Below, piece after piece: positions 9,403 through 17,530 of a DNA stretch of 64,000 nt (its first letter is position 1; each line of letters begins with the position of its first letter). This DNA is from Nostoc sp. NMS8. GTDB lineage: Bacteria > Cyanobacteriota > Cyanobacteriia > Cyanobacteriales > Nostocaceae. Below the pieces are notes generated by a model. It saw only the letters and a program-made list of their open reading frames with translations, ran no database searches and was not told where the DNA came from. Made by a program: the position numbers and the translations under genes. The stretch spans positions 124,001 through 188,000 of the forward strand of contig NZ_JABXKK010000062.1 of the NCBI RefSeq assembly GCF_017115045.1, in the 5' to 3' direction.

Positions 9403-11409
9403 ATGACTTCAGTTTCCACTATTGATAATTCCGCAAACTTTTCCGGTAACAGCCGCTCGTTACTCAAAAAAAGAACGCTGTTATTTCGTTACCTGGCAGA
9501 AATCAATTTAATTTTTGGCATCTGGTATTTGCAATGGCGCATCACCCACTCCATCAATTTTGATGCCCTCTGGATTTCTATTCCTTTGCTGATAGCAGAG
9601 ATTTATAGCTATTTCGGTGGCGTAATGTTTGTAATTGGCTTATGGCGACCTTTAGTCCGACAAATTAAGTCTCTCGACCAAATGACCCCACCTATACCCA
9701 GAGCCGACTGGCCAACAGTGGATGTGTTTGTAACCTGCTACAACGAGCCACCGGAAATTGTCGAAGAAACTGCTAAAGCCGCCCTAGCAATGGATTATCC
9801 GCCAATAAAGTTACGCGTTTATGTGCTGGATGATGGTAACTCGGCTGATATGCGAGCAATGACCGAAAGATTGTGTATTGAGGATTTGCAGTCTGCACAA
9901 TTACAAAAAGAAGTAGTGCGAATTGATGCAGAACGCTCTTATCTATTCGAGCGTTTGAAGCAACTGGAAAATCTCACAACTAATGCTCAAGCTGCTGAAC
10001 AATGGCTGCAAGCATCATCAAAATCAGTAGTTAACGATTCTGCTGCTGGATTTGTGCAAGGTCTGCGTCAGTTAGTTCTTTGGCTAGCTCCTGAACATCA
10101 TACTATTAGCGATTCTCCTGCAAAGACGCTACGCGATCGCCTAATTAGCGAACGCAAAGCCTTACAAGAAGCTATTAGCAAGAAAGAAATAGAAATAGTT
10201 GAACTTGCTCGTTTTCGCTACATTGCTCGTCCCAAACCCGCTGGTGTACCCCATCATGCAAAAGCGGGTAATCTCAATTATGCGATTTTTTCGGGAGAAA
10301 CTTCAGGACAGTTTCTTCTTACCCTAGATGCTGACCATATTCCCAAACCACAATTTCTCAAGCGAGTTCTGCCTTATTTCTACACTTATAATCTTTTCAC
10401 AGGTAAATACGATCAGAATCAAATTGCTTTTGTTCAGACCCGCCAAGATTTTTACAATATTCCTCCAGGCGATCCTTTTGGACATCGAGCAAATTTATTT
10501 TATGGCCCACTTCAACAAGGTAAAGATGGCATGAATGCCGCTTTTTATACGGGCACAAATGCGATTTTGAGGCGAGAAGCACTGATAAGTGTGGGACTAC
10601 AACATTTTGCTGATGAGTTTGCCAAAGATGAAAAACGTCTGAATGAATTTCAATTAATTGGTGGCGTATCCAGCAACAGTATTACAGAAGATATGAATAC
10701 AGCGATGCGTCTGCATGGTGCTGGATGGAAATCTATTTATCACAATGAACTTCTAGCAGAAGGTTTAGCACCAGATGACCTGAGTTCTACTCTGAAACAG
10801 CGACTACGTTGGGCACAAGGAACTATCCAAGTACTATTGAGAGAAAATCCGCTCACCAAATCAGGATTAAGTTTTTGGCAAAGGTTGCACTATTTTAAGA
10901 CGATGTATAGCTATTTCTCTGGTTTTGCAACTTTGGTTTTTATTTCTTGTCCAATTATCTATTTTTTTACGGATATTATTCCAGTTAAAACTTATGGCCC
11001 TGACTTTGCCTTACACTTTTTTCCCGCTTTTGTTATCAACCGTCTGACTTTTATATCAGCCACTTGGGGCATTCCAGCTAGAGAAGTTTGGCGCTCTGAA
11101 CAATATGCGATCGCTTTATTCCCCTTATTAATCCAAGCTGTATGGAGTGTATTTACAGGACAAAAACTCAATTTTCAAGTCACACCTAAGCAACGGCAAT
11201 CTGGCATTTATCTCCGGCTGGTTTGGCCACAATTAGTTATCTTTCTCCTGACCATTCTAGGAATATTATGGAGTCTTTATCAGTTTGCAATTGGTCATCT
11301 GAATTATCCTGGCGTTCACTTACTCAATGGTGCATGGGCCATCTATAATTTATTGCTTTTGTCGGCTATCATCCGCGCCTCTGTTTGGCAGCCTCCAAAA
11401 GAGGCCTAA
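9403..11409 (+). CDS. Cellulose-synthase-like family 2 glycosyltransferase
   Basis: Membrane beta-glycan synthase of about 668 residues. Two hydrophobic segments (about 32-88) precede the GT2 domain. It has DVFVTCYNEPP (UDP-sugar binding), VYVLDDGNS, KAGNLNYAI, the metal-binding DxD in LTLDADHIP, the acceptor block TEDMNTAMRLHG and the Q(Q/R)xRW motif as QRLRWAQGT. About five C-terminal membrane helices form the extrusion channel. No C-terminal PilZ domain is present, unlike BcsA, so direct c-di-GMP control is unlikely. A helical insertion of about 110 residues splits the catalytic domain after the first motif. A TTG at 9364 would add 13 residues; ATG 9403 gives a cleaner N-terminus. It is followed 46 bases on by a deacetylase. 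Confidence 0.85.
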   Translation: MTSVSTIDNSANFSGNSRSLLKKRTLLFRYLAEINLIFGIWYLQWRITHSINFDALWISIPLLIAEIYSYFGGVMFVIGLWRPLVRQIKSLDQMTPPIPRADWPTVDVFVTCYNEPPEIVEETAKAALAMDYPPIKLRVYVLDDGNSADMRAMTERLCIEDLQSAQLQKEVVRIDAERSYLFERLKQLENLTTNAQAAEQWLQASSKSVVNDSAAGFVQGLRQLVLWLAPEHHTISDSPAKTLRDRLISERKALQEAISKKEIEIVELARFRYIARPKPAGVPHHAKAGNLNYAIFSGETSGQFLLTLDADHIPKPQFLKRVLPYFYTYNLFTGKYDQNQIAFVQTRQDFYNIPPGDPFGHRANLFYGPLQQGKDGMNAAFYTGTNAILRREALISVGLQHFADEFAKDEKRLNEFQLIGGVSSNSITEDMNTAMRLHGAGWKSIYHNELLAEGLAPDDLSSTLKQRLRWAQGTIQVLLRENPLTKSGLSFWQRLHYFKTMYSYFSGFATLVFISCPIIYFFTDIIPVKTYGPDFALHFFPAFVINRLTFISATWGIPAREVWRSEQYAIALFPLLIQAVWSVFTGQKLNFQVTPKQRQSGIYLRLVWPQLVIFLLTILGILWSLYQFAIGHLNYPGVHLLNGAWAIYNLLLLSAIIRASVWQPPKEA

Positions 11410-11455
11410 TTAAGAGTGCTGAGTTACTTGCAAATTCAATCTAGAAAAAACAGTT

Positions 11456-12169
11456 ATGAACACTTATTCAGACTTACACAACTCTAGTCAGCGAAATGTC
11501 TTAACAATTTATGCTCATGCTGATGATGAAGTTCTACCTGCTGCTGGTACTCTCAGTTTGATGTCTAAAGCAGGGTGGAATGTTCGTTGCTTAATTTTGA
11601 CTGATGGCGGTCTTTCTAGTTCGCCTATTAAAGGTACGCGTCATCAAGAAGCAGATGCAGCAGGTAAAATCATCGGTGCAACTTACGAGTTTCATGCACT
11701 TGAAGAGTGCAACTTCTCAACCCAAGCAGTAATAAAAGTGACTGAAGAAGTTTTGGGACGTTGGCAACCCGATCTGATTATTACCCACGCACCACAACCA
11801 GAAAAATATGGACATAGAGATCATGAAGTGTGTGCGATCGCAGTTTCTAATGTTGCTACTCGCAAAAACATACCTCTATGGTATTCAGCACCGCCTGTTT
11901 TTTTGCGTGGTTTTGAACCCAACTTTTTTGTAGATATCACCTCTGTAATTGAAGAAAAAGTTGCCGCTATTGGTTGTTATGAATCAGAGTTAAATAAAGC
12001 ATTTATGCAGCTTGATGCCATCCTGGTTTTATCTCGCTTTTGGGCACGAGAGTTAGGTCAAAAAGATGGCTATTTTGAAGCTTTTGAAATTTCTCGACAA
12101 TGGGTTGATGCTAACTTTTTTACTGCCATAGCAAATAATAGTCATCAGCAAGTAGTAAAACAGAGCTAA
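11456..12169 (+). CDS. PIG-L family deacetylase
   Basis: 237 residues, LmbE/PIG-L fold. The zinc-binding motif AHADDE (residues 20-25; usual form AHPDDE) and the second metal site GHRDH (His120, His123) are both present, with THAPQPEKYG before it. Family members remove acetyl groups from N-acetylglucosamine-containing substrates. Lying 46 bases after the GT2 synthase and co-directional, it may deacetylate the polymer or its precursor. It has no signal peptide, so it would act in the cytoplasm, which favours a precursor or lipid-linked sugar. Confidence 0.85.
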   Translation: MNTYSDLHNSSQRNVLTIYAHADDEVLPAAGTLSLMSKAGWNVRCLILTDGGLSSSPIKGTRHQEADAAGKIIGATYEFHALEECNFSTQAVIKVTEEVLGRWQPDLIITHAPQPEKYGHRDHEVCAIAVSNVATRKNIPLWYSAPPVFLRGFEPNFFVDITSVIEEKVAAIGCYESELNKAFMQLDAILVLSRFWARELGQKDGYFEAFEISRQWVDANFFTAIANNSHQQVVKQS

Positions 12170-12276
12170 ATACATACGAGACACAAAAGCATTGCTCTAT
12201 CTATTGCAGTTTGCCTGATATCAATGCCAAAATATAAATACATAGTTTCCAAACCAAAAAACAGGAAAGCAAAACC

Positions 12277-12603
12277 ATGAATTTGAGTGTAAAAATACTA
12301 GAATTGTCGGGAATCTTAGATGGTATTAGAGGTAATGAATTACGTCGTGAAGTTAGCAATATTCTGGAAAATGGAGCCGATGTTTTGTTGATTGATATGA
12401 AAGAAGTAAAGTTTATTGATAGCTCTGGTTTAGGTGCTTTGGTATCAGCAATGCAAATGGTACGAGCTGCTAATGGCAAACTGTTTGTTTGTTCAATCAG
12501 CGATCAAGTCAGAATGTTGTTTGAATTGACTAAAATGGATAGGATTTTTCAAACATTTGCCGATCAAGATGACTTCAATCGCAAAGTATTGGCAACACAG
12601 TAA
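12277..12603 (+). CDS. STAS-domain anti-sigma factor antagonist
   Basis: 108 residues, a single STAS domain of the SpoIIAA/RsbV type. The conserved phospho-site loop reads FIDSSGLGALV; Ser49 is the expected phosphorylated residue by comparison with SpoIIAA Ser58. With the PP2C phosphatase (next gene, opposite strand) and the HATPase kinase at 14070 it forms a complete partner-switching set. Similar sets in cyanobacteria (the icfG cluster of Synechocystis; HmpUVW in Nostoc punctiforme hormogonia) control carbon use or motility and polysaccharide. Which of these it matches was not tested. Confidence 0.9.
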   Translation: MNLSVKILELSGILDGIRGNELRREVSNILENGADVLLIDMKEVKFIDSSGLGALVSAMQMVRAANGKLFVCSISDQVRMLFELTKMDRIFQTFADQDDFNRKVLATQ

Positions 12604-12728
12604 GCTGATAGACAATACCAAATTTCAAGCTGTATACAACATAATTTAGGTAAATGAGGTACAAAATTTAATAAAAAAGTCATATTCCAAGAGACTTTCA
12701 ACCCTGTTCCCTGCTTTATTTGACTATA

Positions 12729-13919
12729 CTAACCAAAGTTAACTTTTACTAAAGATAAATCATCATCAAGATTATCTTGAGCATTTAAGGTGAGAATGTT
12801 CGCTAATAGTTGATTAAGATTACAAGTATCTTTTTGACTATATTTGGTTAGTAAGTCAATGAAAGCATCAATACCCCAAATTTTACCATCTGACTGATTA
12901 ATTTCATAAGCACCATCACTAAAAATGTATAAAGTGCTGTTTGCTTCAACCTCAAAAGCAGCATCTTCAAATTGGACATCAGGTAAAAAGCCAATTGGTA
13001 AATCTAAAGAACTTAGCTGTTTAACTTCAATGCTGTTCGTAGAGGTATTAGATAATAATAAAGCTGCTGGATGTCCAGCGTTGGCATAAATGAGTTGACG
13101 TTTTAGGCGGTGATAAACTCCATACCAAATTGTGAAGTATTTATCACCGTGCTTCCTCATTTGGAAGGCGTGATTGAGCGCTTTCAACACTTTACTTGGT
13201 TGACAAAAGTTAGTGTTTGGTAGAGATTGCGATCGCAAAACATTCAGAACTGATACAGATAGGAGGGCTGAACCCACCCCATGACCTGATACATCTAACA
13301 AATAAATTGCCAAATGATCGTCGTCAATCCAATGATGGTCGAAGCAATCACCTCCTAGCTGTGCTGAGGGAATAAATAAATTTTCTGTAGTTACCGAGCC
13401 TACTAGGGGTGAGGGTAAAAGCGATCGCACATAGTCAGCAGCCTCAGACAATTCTGCTTCCAAAATTTGCTTTTGAGTTTGCAAATCCTGATTTAATGTC
13501 TCCAAAACTTGCTTTTGACTTTGTAAATCCTGATTTAGCTGGTGTAACCTTAATCCTGCTCTTACCCGTGCTTTCAATTCATTCATCTCTATTGGTTTAG
13601 AGATAAATTCATCTGCTCCAGCGTCAAGCCCCCTAACTCTATCTTCCTCCTCTCCTCGAGCTGCTCCTCTAGCCGTCAATAGAATAAAAAAAGTAGTTGC
13701 CAACTCTGGATCTGTTCTAATTCGACGACACACTTCTAGCCCATCTACCTGAGACATCATCCAATCACAGATAATTAAAGCAGGATGTAGCCTTTGTGCT
13801 TGTATAATTCCTTCTTCGCCATTGCTGGCTACAGTAGTATCATAACCCTGCCTTTGGAGTGTGCTTTTCAGTACTGCTCGCACTGTCGGGTCATCATCAA
13901 TAACTAGAATTTTAAACAT
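12729..13919 (-). CDS. Response regulator fused to PP2C-type (RsbU/SpoIIE) phosphatase
   Basis: 396 residues. A receiver domain (1-120) has acidic pocket IDDD, phospho-acceptor Asp52 in ICDWMM and Lys in FISKP. Next is a short coiled coil (about 125-165) made of two near copies of NQDLQ(S/T)QKQ(V/I)LE. The C-terminal SpoIIE/PP2C domain (about 170-395) has metal-binding GGDCFD, DVSGHGVGSAL, YANAGHPAALL, FSDGAYE and a terminal DNLDDDLSLV. Expected role: when phosphorylated, dephosphorylate the STAS protein. The coiled-coil repeat is visible in DNA as two near-identical 45-bp units at about 13465-13545. It lies divergent to the HATPase gene and convergent with the STAS gene. Confidence 0.9.
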   Translation of the reverse strand: MFKILVIDDDPTVRAVLKSTLQRQGYDTTVASNGEEGIIQAQRLHPALIICDWMMSQVDGLEVCRRIRTDPELATTFFILLTARGAARGEEEDRVRGLDAGADEFISKPIEMNELKARVRAGLRLHQLNQDLQSQKQVLETLNQDLQTQKQILEAELSEAADYVRSLLPSPLVGSVTTENLFIPSAQLGGDCFDHHWIDDDHLAIYLLDVSGHGVGSALLSVSVLNVLRSQSLPNTNFCQPSKVLKALNHAFQMRKHGDKYFTIWYGVYHRLKRQLIYANAGHPAALLLSNTSTNSIEVKQLSSLDLPIGFLPDVQFEDAAFEVEANSTLYIFSDGAYEINQSDGKIWGIDAFIDLLTKYSQKDTCNLNQLLANILTLNAQDNLDDDLSLVKVNFG

Positions 13920-14069
13920 AGATTACACTTTAGGAAGTAAACTTATCAGTAATATCGTTGCTTTTATTCAAGTTATATGAAATTTAGATTTTAATGTATA
14001 GTAAAATTACTCAAATTAAAAAATTAATTAACGAATATGATGATTTTAAAATATTTTATTAGTTAACAA

Positions 14070-14486
14070 GTGAATAAGAAAATTTATCTCCAAGTCAACA
14101 CAGACCTTAAAGCTTCACCTCAAGTTTTATCTTGGTTTGAGCAGATTAATGAACCACCTATTCTTGATAAACAAATTTGGTGGCAATGTCAAACACTGAT
14201 GATAGAAGGCTTTACTAACATTGTTGAACATGCCCACAAAAATTTACCTATTGAAACTCCCGTTGAGATAGAAGCTGTGCGGTTAGATGAATACATAGAA
14301 ATTCGTATCTGGTCTCAAGGCGAACCCTTCGACTTAGAACAGCAATTGCGTCAAACATCTGAATTTGAAGAGAATGAGCAGGAGCGTGGGCGGGGTTTAA
14401 AAATCATGTCCGTTATTGCCGACAAGTTGAGTTATGAGCCGACAGTAGATAATCGTTACTGTTTATTTATTAGTAAATGTTATTAA
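14070..14486 (+). CDS. Anti-sigma factor-type serine kinase (HATPase_c_2, RsbW/SpoIIAB-like)
   Basis: 138 residues starting at GTG 14070. The N-box appears as EGFTNIVEHAH (Asn/Glu/His as in RsbW-type kinases) and the ATP-lid glycines as RGRGLKIMSVIADKL. The G1 box is less canonical (WSQGEPFD). Such proteins phosphorylate the STAS partner and bind a sigma factor or other target. It overlaps no neighbour and converges on the hybrid kinase at 14495 with 8 bases between. No sigma factor gene is nearby, so the target is unknown and may not be a sigma factor. Confidence 0.85.
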   Translation: MNKKIYLQVNTDLKASPQVLSWFEQINEPPILDKQIWWQCQTLMIEGFTNIVEHAHKNLPIETPVEIEAVRLDEYIEIRIWSQGEPFDLEQQLRQTSEFEENEQERGRGLKIMSVIADKLSYEPTVDNRYCLFISKCY

Positions 14487-14494
14487 AGAATAAT

Positions 14495-16951
14495 TCAGGA
14501 GTCAGAATCAAAATTTTTACTCCTGACTTCTGAATTCTTTGTTGTTAAAAATTCTTGGATACGTTTAAGAAACTCTTCTAACTCTACGATTAAGTCAGTT
14601 GTAGCTCGACGCTCTTGGTCGTCGTAAGCTATTTGTTCTATTTTTTCTGCTGCTAGACGCATGGTTGTAACTCCTATATTGGCACTGGAACCTTTAATTT
14701 GATGAGTTTGGAGCGCTATTTGCTCAAAGTCATGAGTTGCGATCGCTATTTTTATTACCTCTAGACGGGGTTGAATATCTTCAACAAATATTTGCAGTAG
14801 TTCTAATTCAAATTCTGGGTTATTTTCTGAAAGTTGATGCAAGCGTTTCCAATCAATTGGGAGGTCAACTAAATCTACATTTGTTGTGGAAACTGTCTGC
14901 TCTGTGGCATCTATTTCTTTTACTCTGAATATTACATTTTTCCAATGCTCAAGCATCGCCGCCAAATCTTCTTTCATCACCGGCTTGCTCAAATAGTCAT
15001 CCATGCCGGCATCTAGACACATTTGTTGGTCTTGTTTCATGGCATTAGCTGTCATCGCAATTACTACCGGACGACGACCACTAGCAAAGCTGCTTTCTTG
15101 CCAACGATGAATTTGTTTTGTGGTTTCCAAACCATCGAGAATCGGCATTTGGCAATCCATTAGAATCAAATCGTAAGGAACTTTTTCTAATAGCTGCAAC
15201 GCTTCTTTGCCATTATTAGCGACATCAGCACTGTAGCCGAGGTTTTTGAGTTGCTTCAAGGCTATTTTCTGATTTACCAAATTATCTTCAGTTAAAAGAA
15301 TTCTTAATTTATAGACTTCAGGAGACGGGGAAGAAGCGGGGACGTTGAATAACTCCTGGCTCTTGAAGGCCAGTTGCTTCACTTGGGGAGACTCGATCGC
15401 ACAGAAGGCTGCATTGGCTGTTACTGACTCCTCTGGAACAATAGAAGCGGCAATCGTAAAGTAAAATGTGCTACCTACACCAAGCTCACTTTCAACCCAA
15501 ATTCTGCCGCCCATTAACTCGCACAGTTGCTTGCAAATGGCAAGACCTAACCCAGTACCGCCATACTGTCGATTAATTGAGGAGTTAACTTGACTGAAGG
15601 CTTTAAATAAACGCTCCACGCGATCGCGTGGAATTCCAATGCCTGTATCTTTAACACTAAACTGAATTTCGTCAGTATTTGCAGCAGAATGATTAATATT
15701 ACTATTCTTGCGGATTATAACTGAAATTTCTATGCTTCCAGTTTCGGTAAATTTAATCGCATTACTGATTAAATTAATCAAGACTTGGCGCAGTCTGGTG
15801 ATATCTCCCACAATCGTAGTAGGAAGCTCAGGAGTATCTAAAAATGTGAGTTTTAAACCTTTTTCTCTAGCTGTTGGCCCAAGCATATAAAGAGCCTCAT
15901 GAATGCAGTTTCGCAAACCAAAAGGTTCTTCTTCTAGTTCCAAATGGCCTGATTGGATTTTAGAGAAATCAAGGAAATCGTTAATAATTTTGAGTAAGGA
16001 ATTTCCACTTGTGTAAATGGTTTCAACAAAATCTTTCTGTTCGGCAGTCAATTCAGTATATAGCAACAAACTAGCCATACCACTTACTGATGCGATCGGA
16101 GTCCGAACTTCATGGCTAATCATGGCTAAGAATTCCTGTTTAGCAAGTTCTGCCTGTTTTCGTTCAGTCATGTCTCGCAAAATATAAACATAACCTTGAA
16201 AATGTTCAATTTCTGTCTTCACTATTGAGGATGAGAAAGCTACAGGAATTGTTGTACCATTTTTGGTATAGCAAACGGTTTCTACCTCTTTTACTAAAGT
16301 ATTTATATCTTGACCATGAGATATATCAATACATTCTATATCTGCAACTACCAGTGGATGGTTATTGACTTCTCTAATAACTTTTGTGATGGATTGTCCA
16401 ATTAATTCTACCTCGTTGTATTGCAATAAAATTTGTGCAGCATAATTTATTTTTTTTATCTCGCCTGATAGTGTGGTCACTAACAACGCGTCTGCCATTG
16501 ATGTCACAATTTGGTCAATATATTGTTTAGAAGCCTTTAAGTTACGTAGCAAAAGATTTGCTTCGTTTGCACCTTGAAACAAAGATTGCTCAAGAACCAT
16601 GCGTTCGGTTGCATCTTCGACAACAATGATAATTTGATTCCTAGAATGGTCTTCTTGGAGATTATTAGTAATCCGAATATCAATATACAAGGGAGAAGCT
16701 GAATCTTGCGATCGCCTAATTCCCTTTAATTCAAAATCATCTTGCTCTCCCCGTCGAATTGCATCGAAAATATCTTCAAGTCCCTCTAATTCGGGAACCA
16801 CAATCCTAACATCCTGACCAAATTTCGCTTCATTAGGAATATCAGCAAAATGATTTACTCCCAAAGACATCTCTAGAATCTTCAAGTTTTCATCAATTAT
16901 TAAATATTCAATCCCACATATAGATAATAGCTTTCTCAACAATGAGTTCAT
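14495..16951 (-). CDS. Hybrid histidine kinase PAS-PAS-HisKA-HATPase-REC-Hpt
   Basis: 818 residues, no membrane segment. Two PAS domains (about 1-120 and 145-265), then HisKA with [12 protein letters not shown], HATPase with [16 protein letters not shown] and GGTGLGLAI, a receiver (about 550-670; phospho-Asp in LILMDCQMP) and a C-terminal Hpt domain (His in [12 protein letters not shown]). The start lies 4 bases after the stop of the GTPase gene, so it is the last gene of the coiled-coil/OmpA/GTPase operon. The receiver and Hpt part is nearly the same as that of the giant kinase at 21035, both as protein and as DNA, indicating duplication or gene conversion. Confidence 0.9.
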   Translation of the reverse strand: MNSLLRKLLSICGIEYLIIDENLKILEMSLGVNHFADIPNEAKFGQDVRIVVPELEGLEDIFDAIRRGEQDDFELKGIRRSQDSASPLYIDIRITNNLQEDHSRNQIIIVVEDATERMVLEQSLFQGANEANLLLRNLKASKQYIDQIVTSMADALLVTTLSGEIKKINYAAQILLQYNEVELIGQSITKVIREVNNHPLVVADIECIDISHGQDINTLVKEVETVCYTKNGTTIPVAFSSSIVKTEIEHFQGYVYILRDMTERKQAELAKQEFLAMISHEVRTPIASVSGMASLLLYTELTAEQKDFVETIYTSGNSLLKIINDFLDFSKIQSGHLELEEEPFGLRNCIHEALYMLGPTAREKGLKLTFLDTPELPTTIVGDITRLRQVLINLISNAIKFTETGSIEISVIIRKNSNINHSAANTDEIQFSVKDTGIGIPRDRVERLFKAFSQVNSSINRQYGGTGLGLAICKQLCELMGGRIWVESELGVGSTFYFTIAASIVPEESVTANAAFCAIESPQVKQLAFKSQELFNVPASSPSPEVYKLRILLTEDNLVNQKIALKQLKNLGYSADVANNGKEALQLLEKVPYDLILMDCQMPILDGLETTKQIHRWQESSFASGRRPVVIAMTANAMKQDQQMCLDAGMDDYLSKPVMKEDLAAMLEHWKNVIFRVKEIDATEQTVSTTNVDLVDLPIDWKRLHQLSENNPEFELELLQIFVEDIQPRLEVIKIAIATHDFEQIALQTHQIKGSSANIGVTTMRLAAEKIEQIAYDDQERRATTDLIVELEEFLKRIQEFLTTKNSEVRSKNFDSDS

Positions 16952-16955
16952 CTTA

Positions 16956-17480
16956 CTAAATTAGCCGATTGGCTAAAGATTGAAATATTTTATCAACATT
17001 ATTGCCAGTTTTAGCTGAAGTTATGTGTGTGTCTAATATATTAGCTTGATCGGTGAATTGATACATTTGCCGAATTTTCTCTAAATATTCGGCTGCAATC
17101 ATATCTGATTTATTCAGCGCAACAACAATATAACTTTTGGGATTAACAGCTAAAAAAGTTTGAATATGCTCCTGGATATGATTGAGTGTTTCTGGTTGTG
17201 TCACATCACCAACTATTACAGCACCTTTAGAACCTTGAAAATAATTTTTAGCAACTTCCTTAAATTTATTGCTGCCTTCAATATCCCAAATTATCAACTG
17301 TAAGTTTTGTGTACTAAGTAGATTTTCTTCAGAGATACTAACCAATTTACGAGATATTTTTACTCCTACAGTTGAAAGGTATTCGTCACTAAATTGAGAC
17401 TCTACAAATTGGCGAATTAGACTAGTTTTACCAACACCAAAATCACCAAATAAGCATATTTTTTTAGATATTGTAGACAT
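16956..17480 (-). CDS. Rab/Ras-like small GTPase
   Basis: 174 residues, one GTPase domain. G1 GDFGVGKTS (12-20), G2 Thr in STVGV, G3 WDIEG (65-69), G4 NKSD (123-126), G5 TSAKTG (about 154-159). In the usual WDTAGQE switch the catalytic Gln is here Ser70 (WDIEGSN), so intrinsic hydrolysis is probably slow and a partner may be needed. No lipidation motif or membrane segment. It is translated between the OmpA/roadblock-like protein (51-base spacer) and the hybrid kinase (4-base spacer). Prokaryotic Rab-like GTPases often pair with roadblock proteins in polarity and motility systems, as MglA with MglB. Confidence 0.9.
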   Translation of the reverse strand: MSTISKKICLFGDFGVGKTSLIRQFVESQFSDEYLSTVGVKISRKLVSISEENLLSTQNLQLIIWDIEGSNKFKEVAKNYFQGSKGAVIVGDVTQPETLNHIQEHIQTFLAVNPKSYIVVALNKSDMIAAEYLEKIRQMYQFTDQANILDTHITSAKTGNNVDKIFQSLANRLI

Positions 17481-17530
17481 AGTTTGGGAAAAGTAGAGAA
17501 TATTTTATCCAAATCATAACTAATATAAAT

